Of a DNA stretch of 64,000 bases, positions 44,530 through 56,508 are shown piece after piece; position 1 is the first letter of the stretch; each line of letters starts with the position of its first letter. A program made the translations under genes and the position numbers. This stretch comes from Trichoplax sp. H2. Taxonomy: Eukaryota; Placozoa; Uniplacotomia; Trichoplacea. Below the pieces are notes generated by a model. It made no database searches, was not told where the DNA came from, and worked only from the letters and a program-made list of their open reading frames with translations. The stretch spans positions 1 through 64,000 of the forward strand of contig NOWV01000017.1 in NCBI GenBank assembly GCA_003344405.1, given 5' to 3'.

Positions 44530-47500
44530 ATGAATGAAAACACATCAAGTGACGGTATGAATCAGGCGGTCATCAAGATTTCAAGAGAAGATCGCAAGAG
44601 GAAACAAGCCGAGGACGCTTCATTAAAGGCTGAATATCACCAACGTTATAAAAACATTCGCAAAATTCTATTACGCAAAGCTGAAGACAGAAGCAGTGAT
44701 GAAAGCGCATTACTAGCTAATTTTCCTGAAATTACAGGGGATATTCAGCGCTCATTACAAAAATATTTAACGTTAAAATCGAGAAAAGAGGAGGTCAGTT
44801 ATAGCATCTATCTACCCTTCCAATATCACTGTTTTATTGTACTTTACTATAAGATATAATGCTGTTAATTACGGTGCAGAGTAGTACCGTAATAACGCTT
44901 TGGTTTCTACCAGTGTTGAGCGGTTTACCGATAGTTTTTTGTTAATCAGGATACGTATGTTAACAGTACATCGTGATATGTATGACTTTAGCGCTACACT
45001 TTGCCCTTGTCTTGGGTTTTCTTGCAGATCTATCAACTGCAGTTTTCTACTTTGTGTTATTTGTGCAAATTGTTGCTGTTTTCTATTAATTATTCGTCGG
45101 GTTGATAAATTCACATACAACCATACTGCACGTATACGAGTACACAGTGATAATATTGCCTATTGAATTCTTAAATTTCTTAACAGCATTCGTTGCACCA
45201 TCATTTTGCTTTCCTACTTTAGCCTCGAAAAGTGAATGAAAGATAGGCGTTACATATTAGCTATTCCATATAAATCTTACACGATCACTACAACGATATA
45301 GCACACCATTGGCACCGTATGAGTACTTTTATCGTTATGCAACCCTAATGTGTCGATGTGCGTGTTTGCAAATTACAGCTGGAAAAGGATACAGGATTTC
45401 TTCTGATGAGTGATAGAAAGGCTTTTAAATTTGATTGACCACCCTTGAAATAAATTGACTACATACAGTATTTAAATGAATAGTTCCTGTTTACTTTATT
45501 AAAATTATTCGTAGCTGCCTTACAGGATTGATTATATATATCTTGGAAACAATTTACATGTAGACATATCAACAACAGGAAATCGCTACTTTGAATATTT
45601 AATCTCATCAAAATACAACACATGAATTGATACTTGCACCGCTTTGAGCTTATAATCCTGATAGTACTACCTTAGTACAGTATAAGATTATTATACTACG
45701 CGTATATATCACTCTTAAAAAATATCTTGTTTTACTGAATTTAAACAATAGAGTGATACGCGATTTGCATGTTTACGCACTCGGAATTACACAAACTAAG
45801 TACGAGATACTTACTCTGATAGCTTTTAATTTCTTCGCCCATACGACTTATTAAATGAACTCAAGTTAACAGCCTACTTGCGCACGTATGGAATTATAAT
45901 ATTTTATAGTAGGATAGTGTACATACCTCGTATGTACAGTTTTTAGGAATGAGACAAGCGTAAACTATATTTACCTCGATTCAAATGTAACGAGGCTCTA
46001 TAATCCTCAACACAAGCGAAGAATTTAATTCAATAGAGTACTAAATTAAACCATCTATGATGTATCTTGATTGAATTTAACATCTTGTTAAAAATACGTT
46101 TATTTCAGATTATTGACGACTCTGAAGTTATTAGCATAAAAATTGATCAATTAGCGGAGGCTGTTCGTTGTGCTAAATGCTTGGTCATCTATACAGGAGC
46201 TGGAATAAGCACGGTACAACAGACATTTTTCTTCAGTACTTTACCTTGGCGAAGATTACATTTCACCTAAACTCTTTCTTATCACTACCAATAAATTAAT
46301 TGAAGTGTCCAATATCAAATATTGTATGTTTCTAAGCTATTCTTATTTTTTATATTCCATATCATAGGCTGCTCAAATTCCTGATTATCGGTAAGGTTAC
46401 AAGTTATTTAATCATATCGTCCATTTGAAAATTCGGACTTGTAAACTTCTAGAAATAAACGTTATTATTAATTATCTTGTTTATGCTTGCTTTTATTTCA
46501 TCAAATATGAAAGGGGTCCAAATGGTGTCTGGACGCAATTAGCTCGTGGTAGAAGAGCAACGTAAGTTACTACAAAGGCTATAAAAGAACTAAGTCGTAG
46601 TCGGTTTCGTAAAATTGAAACATTCATATGAGTTTACTGTATAAGTACTGAATTTATCAACCTGTTACGCTAATTGATAACAATTCTTTCCGAAGGGGAC
46701 GAGATATGATAGAAGCCGAGCCAACATTTACTCACATGGCTATCGTTGAACTATATAAAGCGAACCTAGTAAATATTTTCCATTTGCTAATTCGTAATTT
46801 TAATATATGTCTATTGATGAGACACGCTACTGTAAATACTGATAGCTATAATATGTTCTTCCAGGCGAATTATGTTGTTTCACAAAACTGTGATGGTTTG
46901 CATCTGAGAAGTGGATTACCAAGATCTGCCTTATCGGAAGTCCATGGCAACATGTACATGGAGGTAAATCGACTCTTATTACACTTTTAAATATACTTTT
47001 AACTCTTTTCATGCTTTTCTTTTATTATCAAAGGTTTGCAGTAATTGCCAACCTCAACGAGAATATTTTAGATTATTTGATGTAACGCAGGATACGGCAT
47101 TAAGGCGACACACAACTCGAAGAACTTGTGACGTCTGTGGAAATAACCTCGTTGATACAATTGTTCACTTTGGAGAAAGGAGTAGATTAGTAGAGCCCCA
47201 TAACTGGCAAACTGCAATTGATTGGGCAAACAAAACGGACATGATACTCTGTTTAGGCTCCAGCCTAAAAGTATGCCAGTTCTAAATTTAACTTATCTTC
47301 TTTTAAAAAAATTTATCATTGGATAGTACCACTAATTCATCTTTTACAGGTTTTGAAGCACTATCACCCGCTATGGGGAAGTAAAAGGGCTAAATCAAAG
47401 AGACCTAAAATTTTCATTGTGAACTTACAGGTATTACTTTTAAACTGACATAGAGACATCCTAGAACAGTTCATTATTTAGTCCACCTTTAGAAATTAGA

Positions 47501-48154
47501 ATTAATAACTTTTTAAAAATGTTATTATGCTTTAATACCTAATTTACTTAGAAAAAATCTATCAGAGGTGTATTTTGATAATATGATTTATTGTACGCGC
47601 TATAGTGGACTCCTAAAGATAGCTATTCAACTCTGAAGATAAATGGTAATATGGTATAAGCAGAGATTTATTTCCGTTGCTATCGACTGTAGAAAGCAAT
47701 TTGCGCATTGCTAATCATTTTCTGAATTGACGTAGCTCCCTGTGATATTGTCATGAAGTCGCTAATGCGAAAGCTGGATATTTGCGTGCCTCCGTATAAC
47801 TCGTACGTTCATATATGTTGCACGGACTATACTACTGTTGTTGTATTTTTATACACTTAATATAAAGTTATTCCCTAAGCAAGCTAAATGTTGTAGTTAA
47901 AATTTTGTAGGTATTGCGATCCGTTGCAAGCATTGAGCACATCTGTGAAAGAAATGGAAATAGATACTATCAATTCTAAGCAGATCTTTAAGAAAGATAT
48001 GACGACTTCCTGCCTTGATGGCGATATCTTAAATAAAGAATTTCAAGCTATAGTTGATGGTAATGATAGAAAAATTGACATTAAGATACAAACAGTAACT
48101 GCTGGTTGGTATGGAAAAGGTTATTGCAAGAAAAGAAAATATAAAAGAAGATGA
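44530..48154 (+). CDS. SIRT7: SIRT7-like NAD-dependent protein deacylase
   Basis: Class IV sirtuin of the SIRT7 type, a nuclear/nucleolar NAD-dependent deacylase acting on H3K18ac and RNA polymerase I-associated targets in mammals. Eleven exons: 44530-44793, 46109-46213, 46368-46390, 46514-46561, 46696-46768, 46865-46963, 47034-47270, 47350-47430, 47606-47645, 47736-47802, 47911-48154 (426 aa; human 400). The N-terminus is a charged helix typical of SIRT7 (YKNIRKILLRKAEDRS). Core motifs are IYTGAGIST, AAQIPDYRGPNGVW, EAEPTFTHM, SQNCDGLHLRSGLPR, catalytic His in SEVHGN, zinc pairs CSNC and CDVC, IVHFGER and LCLGSSLKV. The protein ends in the basic tail KKRKYKRR after AGWYGKGYC, as human SIRT7 does. 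The first intron is unusually long (1.3 kb). Start chosen at the first ATG of the long exon 1. Confidence 0.95.
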
Positions 48155-48909
48155 TCGCAAAATTTTTGGCCTTCAGTTACGTTTCCTCTACTAGAATTCT
48201 AAGAATTAAAATTGAAAGGATTTAGGTTGCAATTTTAACGGCAACAGTCTGAAGATAATTATAGGTGTTCTCTATTGACTTAGAAACGAAATTGATAGTC
48301 TACTGGTAAAAACTTTTAGTTTGTAAATGCAAAAGTGGTATAAAATAGCCATGAAAACCGAGCTTGCATCGATTAATCTTAATAACGCAAAAAAATCATA
48401 TGGTGACCGTTTTATTATAAGGAGAGACTTTGGCAATCGTTCTACAGTTAAGCAATGAAATACTTGTAAAGGTCAAGTATCGTTGACTTACACGTAATCA
48501 TTTTAAAATAGTCGCAGTTAGATAAACATTTAGTAATGCTTAACATTGTTTATGGTTAACAGACCGAACTTGCCAAAAAAACGTTACTTAAAATCACAAC
48601 AAATATAATCGAATACACCACCACGAATAAGATATGAATGTTATTATTGCAATTGAGTTATTGTCATTTTTGCAATAACGATGTAAAATAAGAAATATAA
48701 TCTACTAAATTAAATTACGATCGAACGACCGTCTGCAAAATAGAAAAGAATTATTTGCAGGTCTGTACGTTGAAGCCCTTTGCTAAACTGGACAATAAAA
48801 TATTCCAGGCAATATTCTTCTATCACATCAAATGAGTGAGCGTACTTCTTCCTTGAAATTTCAACCAGACTTACAGTATAATAGGATCCAACGTAACATT
48901 AAGGGTCTC
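48155..48909. other. Convergent 3' intergenic region
   Basis: About 0.75 kb between the SIRT7 and KDEL receptor stop codons. It is AT-rich, with no coding or RNA feature recognised. Confidence 0.6.
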
Positions 48910-51900
48910 TTACGCTGGCAAGGTTAAATTCTTACCTTTCATGACTATAAAATATCAATGATAATTATGATAATAAATTAGTAATTATAATGGTCACATT
49001 TAAAGATATACTATACGTATGCATGCAAGCATATCTAAAAAGTATAAACAATATTGCTTAATTATCAACGACGTATTTTCTGAAGTAAAATCCTATCAAT
49101 TTACCTCTGGTTATATACAGATAAAAGAAATCACAGTAAAGTCCTGTTTGTACAATTCCAGATAATACTGCTATCCAATCCAAGTGCCCTTCTACGTAGT
49201 ATCTGTAAATCCAATTCAAAATATAAAGCCCCCGATAGGATCCCAAAGCAAACAGATAGTGACTAGTGATCGATTCCGCTTCTCCTGTTTTCGTAATCAT
49301 AAACAATTGTGGTAGAATAGCGACTGCTTCCAAGTAAATGGAAAAGGTCCATAAAATCTAAATATTTTTGGCCAATTAAAATCATATCATTAACACTACA
49401 TTATACATACTTGTGCATGAGTAAAATCTCCAAATTCGCTTTCAAGAAATTTAATTTTTTAATTAACTTTTTTTTCATTTATTAGTTATTCTAAAGTGAC
49501 ACTAGTATTACTGTATTTCTACATTATAGATAAAATTTTTTTCCTCTACTGTACCTCGGTCGCAGAGAATTCATGATTAATTAACAGAGCCAGTATTACT
49601 GAAACAACGATCAATAGTTCAAATCTGAAAGTGTCATGATTTCTATTGTAAGTTGCTTTAAATTTCATGAAAATCAAGTAAATGGTAGCATAGGATGATG
49701 CCAGAAAAAATATTTTCATAGTGGTATTATAAATAGAAACGAAATTGGTGAACAAGTCCAGGTATCTGCAGGTGAATACAGCAGTAAAGAGTAGCTGACT
49801 TTTACCAGATATGCCTAAAGGAAGACAAGTAGCCGATTTTCAAATTAGTAAGCAGTCATTCTTGTTTGTTAATACTCGAATGTTAGTATTAATTTTACAA
49901 TCAAATTGCGAATAATAGTGTGGCAAGACGTATTGTTACATAATGAGCGGAAAAAGCGTGCCATATTATTATAATTTGTAAGAATTAATGCTAACAAATA
50001 ATATGCCAGCAAACCATTAAATCAATGACGATCGCCAGATGGGTCGTTATCATCGGATAAAATATTTCGTACTATTACAGTATACCGAGAACGATTTTCA
50101 GTCTACTATTTTCGCTAAAATCTGGCATTATAATAATTAGAAATCGCCATGTCATCCATATCTATACGCGATGTTGGTAAAATAGTTCAGAAATGAGACA
50201 ACATATCCTACGGGGGTAATGCAGGATATGAATGTGATGATAATGCAATCTGGATAGAATGCTTCAAATTTATAGGTGAGTTTGTGAGATTGCTGTACCA
50301 ATATCATTAGTAATAGCACTACTAATAAAATAACTGAGGGATTATTGTGAATGTCAATGTACTGCATCAAACTGTGAGCAGTGCCAACATTAATGATCCT
50401 AATCCGTACCGCCTAAGGTGCATGAAAGAGAATGAAGGTCATTATACTGTAGATAACACCACAGTAATAATTATTCCTATTCGTGCTAACAGGGTACATC
50501 GGTCCATGTCATAACGCACTGACTGCACTTGGTTTACTGCATCACCAAAAGTACCATACAATCGTTTTGATAACCTCTCCAAGACGAAGGAGCTCAAAAC
50601 TAATAATTAGGACTAATCCCATCCATAGCTTGCATTATAATTCTATAGTATGAAGGCTTAGCAGCAATAAAGAACTAGCAAAAATATCTACTAAGAATAA
50701 TAGACTTCTAAGCGAGTGTCGTATCGAAAATTTCATCTTTTTGTGTCCCCGAGGCCACAAGATGCAAACTGCCTAGACCAGTTGTGAGGCTGAATGCTTT
50801 CCGACATTGATGCAACTTACGGTATACGCGCAATTGATTGCGACCGACTCAAAAATATTCTCAATGATAGTAGATATCGCAAGGTGCTACAGAAAAGTTT
50901 ATGCGTACATCCCGTAGAGTATCTGCACTCGTATATCGACCGTCTGACCGTGAATAAAATATATATTAACTGCTGGTAACATAAATACGCGTATAAGATA
51001 TATAAAAAATACGATATTTACTGCCTAACAAATACAAAGTAACGAGTAGTCGGTAACACTTAACTGCTACAGACCCATTCATTAAAGTTGAGGAAGACAT
51101 TGTTATATCAACGTGTCCATTTGTGCTTTTGCTTATACTGTATACTATTAAAAGGTACAAGAGTCAATTTTCTATAAACGAACATTACACAAAAAGCGTA
51201 CTCAGTTACAGTAAATAAGTAATACTTTATGATAAGGTGATTACGATCAAACTGATATGGCATTGCAAGTCTTCTATTAGACTTTGTATATAGCAGTGTA
51301 AGGAAATTTGACTTGCTCTTCTCGACATCTTTAGTCTACTTTGATACTACAGTAGTGTACAGTAGAGCATAGTAACACATACACATTCACAATGGAACGT
51401 AGTGGGCATGTACAGTACAGTAGTACCAGAATTCTACAGAACTTCTTTGAATATAAAAAAAATGACTGTAGATAAATTTTGATTTCAATATCTTCAATTG
51501 ATTTTGTCGACGAATTGGTAAATCATGTTTCATGACAGAAATTTTCAAAGAATGACTCAACCAAAAGCTTTCATATCCATATATAAACGTTTATACGTAC
51601 ACTGTATTACAGAATAATGAATTAGCAGGCACACTGCGAACTGCGAAGTAATGCACCCCTGTTGGATAGCATCGCCAGTGGTCATTATTTCTCATTCCCA
51701 CTTACTAGTACGAAGGTAAGCAACATTATGAAGGATAATTTCACTGGTTTAGTAGTGTAGAAAAGATCTTTAATTGATTCTACACTTACTTTGACTTTGA
51801 ATTCACTATAAAGACGATTAAAAACTAGCTATGGCACTTAAACCTCAGGTAGTTCCGAAGGAAAGACTACTTTTCATCTGTACGATAACAATCATTGTAA

Positions 51901-52246
51901 ATCTCTGCATTATGTATTGCTATACTGTATTATGCGTTTATCGCCAACGATACCAGAAATAAGGTGAATACAACATTCAAGTAAAAGATAAGTTAATAAC
52001 TTAGCATGATCGAATGGCCAACGAAGACGATGTGAAACCGACATGGCCTACGACAAGCGAAAATATCTTGTCAAAAGGCAGCGAGAACACCCCGCGTCTG
52101 TCCGATACTGTAGTGTGTCCACTGGACACTAGAGTAGACTAGTTGCTGAATTTACCTGAACAGGATCTCGATCTCCAAATTTTGATCAGCAGGATGATAA
52201 TTGCTGCCAAGTGAGACATATCGCCTATCAATCGAAAGACATTCAT
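48910..52246 (-). CDS. KDELR: KDEL receptor (ERD2)
   Basis: Seven-TM receptor that retrieves escaped ER-resident proteins bearing KDEL-type tails from the Golgi through COPI vesicles. Four exons: 52246-52156, 49814-49555, 49357-49105, 48944-48910, giving exactly 212 aa, the length of human KDELR1/2. Exon 1 encodes [15 protein letters not shown] and [10 protein letters not shown]. Later blocks are [58 protein letters not shown] and [12 protein letters not shown]. The 35-nt last exon encodes [11 protein letters not shown], the lysine-bearing cytosolic tail matching VLKGKKLSLPA. Reading through the last donor would give an unrelated 15-residue tail ending at 49058; the spliced form is preferred on homology. 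Intron 1 is about 2.3 kb and hosts two other candidate genes. Confidence 0.95.
50152..50736 (-). CDS. Candidate four-TM protein nested in KDELR intron 1
   Basis: Three frames join in phase through GT-AG junctions: 50736-50676, 50599-50448, 50412-50152 (474 nt, 157 aa). The product would have hydrophobic segments [47 protein letters not shown] and [20 protein letters not shown], with a polar loop ([20 protein letters not shown]) after the first. I do not recognise the family. It lies wholly inside the first intron of the KDEL receptor on the same strand. The second intron would be only 35 nt, shorter than others here, and the first donor (GTTCTT) is weak. The model therefore needs transcript support. 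Confidence 0.4.
51831..51962 (+). CDS. Candidate 43-aa single-TM small protein
   Basis: A complete ATG-to-TAA frame of 43 codons. A polar, charged head ([13 protein letters not shown]) is followed by one hydrophobic span ([18 protein letters not shown]) and a basic tail (VYRQRYQK). Head, span and positively charged tail are the layout of small organelle membrane proteins. It sits in KDELR intron 1 on the opposite strand. No family was recognised, and the frame is short enough to arise by chance. Confidence 0.3.
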   Translation: MALKPQVVPKERLLFICTITIIVNLCIMYCYTVLCVYRQRYQK

Positions 52247-52398
52247 CTTTTCCAATGTTCACTGTGGTCTATCGACTCTAAAATAGAATATTAATAACTA
52301 AATGCTCTCCTCTTTCTCAACAACCACAACCCACAACTTCTTGCTAGAGTGATCGTCTTCACCACTTATTGGACTGACACAGAGACACAGGCACTACG

Positions 52399-52760
52399 GT
52401 ACTTTCAGTACAGTACGTACTGTCTGTATCGTACTGTAAATTCAGAGTCTTTACTCGTCTCTCTTTACACTGTACAGTACTGTACAGTACACAGTGTACA
52501 GTACAGTACAGTATAACGTACAGTACGTACTGTACTGTACTGTACTGGACTCTCACTACTCACGACGACGGCCAGGTGTACTGTACGTACAGTGTACAGT
52601 ACAGTACAGTACAGTACTGTACTGTATGTCTACCGGCAATACTGTACAGTACAGTACTGTACAGTACTGTACAATTTCAGCGTCAGGCCGTCAGCTGATC
52701 ATAATATACTGTACTGTACAGTATAGTGAGTGGACTGTGTACACTATACAGACAGTATCA
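52399..52760. repeat. GTACTGTAC-type repeat cluster
   Basis: About 360 bp of nearly continuous TACTGTAC/GTACAGTAC units, beginning about 150 bp upstream of the KDEL receptor start codon. The two ORFs across it are repeat translations. Confidence 0.88.
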
Positions 52761-53790
52761 TGGACAAACAGCAGTCTACAGCTGATAGGATTTTCTAATA
52801 GAAGAGAAAATTCTTCTAAGAAATCCCTGCTCAAGCGAGAGATAGCACTGCCTTTATTTACTGTACTTTCTCAGCCAGTTCGTCTATTAATTTTGCAAAG
52901 ACTTTCGACCAACTTTATTTACTGCATGCACAGTAAATGCTACGGATAATACACTATAGAATAGTTGTAAGTACTTTCATTATTTCCACCGACTCCAGTT
53001 TTAATTTCTCACTCTGTACAGTAAATGGTAGTCTCCTGGAAACTTCTGTCGCTTAGCACAGGCAGTTAGCGACTTACAAAAATTTCTTCCTCAGTAAATG
53101 TAGTTTAATTTATTGTCATTTTATTCGATCACCAATTCCAAACACAATTATAAACCTCATCTGATTAAGGTTAAGACAGACTTTTACTATACTGGATGGA
53201 CAGATCAACTGTCGACGATGCGCGATGCCTAGAATCTGCCAAACAGAAATTGCCACGTCAGTATTCAGAAAAGCCTTTTGTAGAACTTTCTTCAAACAGT
53301 ACAGTACAGTATTAAGGGTCTCTACTGTACGGTGTACAATACTGTACTAGGACCATTTAGCCCTACTGTAAAACAGAATGCATCGAATTCGTTGCACCGT
53401 ACAGTGTACAGTACACTCAGTGCACAGCATACTGTACGTACTGGACTGTACATTGTATAATAGTGCTGTACTTGGTAAGTAGCAAATCGATCAAAACACC
53501 GTTGAATTAGAAATTCAGAAACTTTATTTTATTTTATTAATTCGAAATTACGATTGGATTGCACATCTCGTTGCAATAACTAGAAAATGAACGTTAACCA
53601 CATTAGAAAGTTGCATAAATTACGATATAGAAATTGAATAGAGAAATCTATTATTACCAATAGATCACTCCGATAAAATGAAATACCGTACAAAAATGTA
53701 ATCTTAATTACTTCAATAGCGTACTCGTATACTGTATATTCTTATACAACTGTAATGTAAGTGTTGCTGCGAGTATGATACACAGCTCAT
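52761..53790. other. Intergenic region with a second repeat cluster
   Basis: Contains another GTACAGTAC-type cluster at about 53297-53470. Otherwise AT-rich without recognised genes. Confidence 0.6.
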
Positions 53791-53991
53791 CTATAATTCA
53801 TCGTCAATGTGCTTCTTACGCTTAGCTTTTACTGTAAGCGCACTGATGGTAGCGCGAATTTTCGATAAACCATTCCATGCATTAACTTATTGTAAACCTT
53901 CGGTCGAACAATATTTATTACATACTCTACCTATACTGTACAACGAGTTCGATGCATTCCGTATATTGTCAATGGGCTCCCTCGGGCTCTC
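53791..53991 (-). CDS. C-terminal fragment of an unidentified protein ending DDEL
   Basis: Two candidate exons, 53991-53931 and 53885-53791, join in phase across a 45-nt GT-AG intron. The combined frame contains PIDNIRNASNSLYSIVNAWN and SKIRATISALTVKAKRKK, and ends KKHIDDEL followed by TAG. Without splicing, the same frame is interrupted by one TAA. The sequence looks coding (balanced, helical, basic), but I do not recognise the family and did not find upstream exons. The DDEL end resembles ER-retrieval tails but, after a basic stretch and without a visible signal peptide, may be coincidental. Confidence 0.4.
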
Positions 53992-55359
53992 CTGTGGTAT
54001 AATTCCAATGAATAACCAATAACATTTGCTATTACACAATTTGTCCTTACACAATTTTTTTAATAAACTATTGTGTCTTCCTTTCTAAGATGATGCGATT
54101 TATATGAATATGTAGTACTCAGTATAAAGGGATTATCATACTTACTCGCGCATATCTGAGCAACATGAGTTAAACGAAGATAATTCTCTTTCCTCAGATT
54201 TTCATTCCAATTTATGGAAGAAGCTATATACTAAACAGCCTTGCTGGTAGTGAATAAAATTCATACTAGCTAATGTAACCATAACCACCATCTAATCACT
54301 GATTCTATAAAATCTTAATCATAATATAATTAGACAATATAACTATAGGATTGCGATATTATTGTTATACCATAGCAATATAATAATACAAAAATTCTGA
54401 AATATTATCTTTAAGTCAACCAATCACGTAATAACTCATATGCATTGTCGATACTACAGTAAGCGCAATACAAGCAGACAGTGCCTTGTAATAGCGATAT
54501 AGCGTACGAGTGTAAATGCTACATATATAGTAATACGTATGTGATAGTTTTGTAAAACTCTCTTGAAACATCTAGCATTCTCTATGTGTAATAAGACTTC
54601 TATTGTACTATGTAGTATAATCGAATCGTGCCTTTTCTATAGTTCAAACCTAAAACGACAATATTCCACCATGATTACTGTCACTGGTCAGCACAGTATG
54701 CCTAACTCGTACGCAAACTACTAAAATGACTAGATAATACTACACTGTAGGTCATATAGCTCCGAATCATCTAACAAATACACATACTACTGAGACCCAA
54801 CAATGATCCTGATCCATATTTATTCATAAGAAGCAGTCACAGTGCTATATTTGCGGAGAAGTTGGATCAGGTAATTTCGATCATCACCTCACCTGGATCC
54901 ATAAAATAGGATACCTATATTACTCATTTTATGAGCTCTTTATAATAATTAAAGTGCAATGCCACGAAGGTAAATGTCCTATCTGACGTCAGTAATTCCA
55001 GATCAGACAACAGTGAGAACGTGAGAAGACGGCTATACAGTAGAATCGTATGGGCGTGCAAATTTAAAATATAGCCTTCAGTCATCCTTTTCAATACGGC
55101 TTACAATGATATATTGTGTTTACTTGAAGCTATTGTTTCAATTCCTACGTAAATCATAGGACTATGGTTTTATGTTCACAAATTGCACTGTTGTTTACGC
55201 TACCTTCATCCTAAATTATTGAGCATAATAAATAATCTAACAAGTAGTTAATTACTACAGTAATTATCGACTATATAAGTCATAGACGTAATTCAGTCAT
55301 ACTGGATGCATTATCATAAATTTATCAATCTCCAGGTAGAGTAATAAACGATCTTCATA
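53992..55359. other. Intergenic, one weak zinc-finger-like frame
   Basis: No confident gene. An ATG-less frame at 54813-54986 (+) encodes CYICGEVGSGNFDHH followed by LTWIH, which resembles a C-x2-C / H-x-H zinc-binding unit. It is too short to annotate. Confidence 0.45.
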
Positions 55360-56508
55360 ATGCCGAGAAAACCTTGTTATCCATATTGGCTTGAAGAAAA
55401 GCCGCAAAATGAATTGGAAAGTCTAGAAAAAAGATTTACTTTAGATTGTGTTTCTGTCAGCTCTTTATCAAGTGGGACAAGTAAAATCTATCCCAAACCA
55501 TTCTCTGTAATACCACCATATAACGCACAAAAGGACAAACATGCCAAAACCTACTTCCGATCCAAAGGGACTCAAAAGATTATTAGAAATAGCGATCAAG
55601 TAAGGCTCATGTATATGATACAATAATACACATCAATAACGGTTGAAAATAGTTGATCTAATACAACAAATTTCTAAGAAAAGCTCGTAATCACGAATAT
55701 CACTTTCTGCTAACATTTACGGTATAACCACTTTGCATTATTTCGTCTCAATACGGCATAGGACTTCATTCACGATATTACTTGTCAGTCTACGGTATGC
55801 TTTTTAATCAATCCTATCCTATAATGTGTATTATAGATAAATGGTGGCTGTTCAATCAACGGTAAAATTGCAGATCGGTTGAACGAAACAAGCTTACCAG
55901 CTATATATATCAAAACTCGTAACAAAGCTGGATGCGGTAAGAAATAACAATTACAGAAGTATGTATTTATAATTCTTGGCATAATTAAACTTATATTATT
56001 AACACAGGTTATTCAAGAGAAACAGTAAGTGGTCATGCAAGATTCATGAGTAATGTCCCTCCAATTGTTGGTTGGAACGGCGAATTCGGATTTCGTAGAA
56101 ATACTCCAGATCTCCTGAAGCATCCATCAGTTTTTGGTAAGTAGCCGCAAATCTAATTCGACAATTTAAAGTTAGTAAAGTTTAGGTTCAAGGCAAATTT
56201 TATTTTATTTCATGCCAAATAAAATTTACACTAGATACAGTATATGCCAAATTAATGCCTGTTTTCTTAAATACCCTAATTACAGATCACGTAACTCGCC
56301 CCGGCACAACACCATTCTAAAATTATAAATCGAATTAAAAAGCAGCTGATTGATAACTATTTTATTCGCTGCACTGCACTGTTTATATGAATTGAATCTT
56401 TATAGCCATGTTCTAAAGCTTATTGTGAGCCATATTTTTAGTACCTGTTGATACATCGTGGTAAAAATAGTTGACAAACATTTATCTCATCTTCTAGGTA
56501 ACTCGTGA
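55360..56508 (+). CDS. Small unassigned protein, four exons
   Basis: Exons 55360-55599, 55837-55936 and 56008-56136 join cleanly in phase. A final 11-nt exon at 56498-56508 would add a stop, giving 159 aa. The ATG start is in a good context. Features are MPRKPCYPYWLEEKP, VIPPYNAQKDKHAKTYF, LPAIYIKTRNKAGCGYSRE, and VPPIVGWNGEFGFRRNTPD near the end. The Pro/Tyr/Gly-rich, low-hydrophobicity make-up without a compact domain recalls small ciliary microtubule inner proteins, but I could not match a named family. Exons 1-3 are likely; the tiny last exon is a guess. Confidence 0.6.

Noticed and set aside
44869-45166. Overlapping ORFs on both strands in SIRT7 intron 1
   Set aside because: No family match, opposite-strand mirror frames, and they lie within a well-supported intron.
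49058-49104. Read-through C-terminus of the KDEL receptor
   Set aside because: Splicing to the exon at 48944-48910 gives the conserved GKxLxLPA tail and exactly 212 residues.
52359-52949. ORFs of 65 and 151 codons on both strands
   Set aside because: They are translations of the GTACTGTAC repeat cluster (Tyr/Thr/Val/Gln/Cys-rich) and are not genes.
53807-54022. 71-codon plus-strand ORF
   Set aside because: It overlaps the minus-strand DDEL frame, has no family signal and looks less protein-like.
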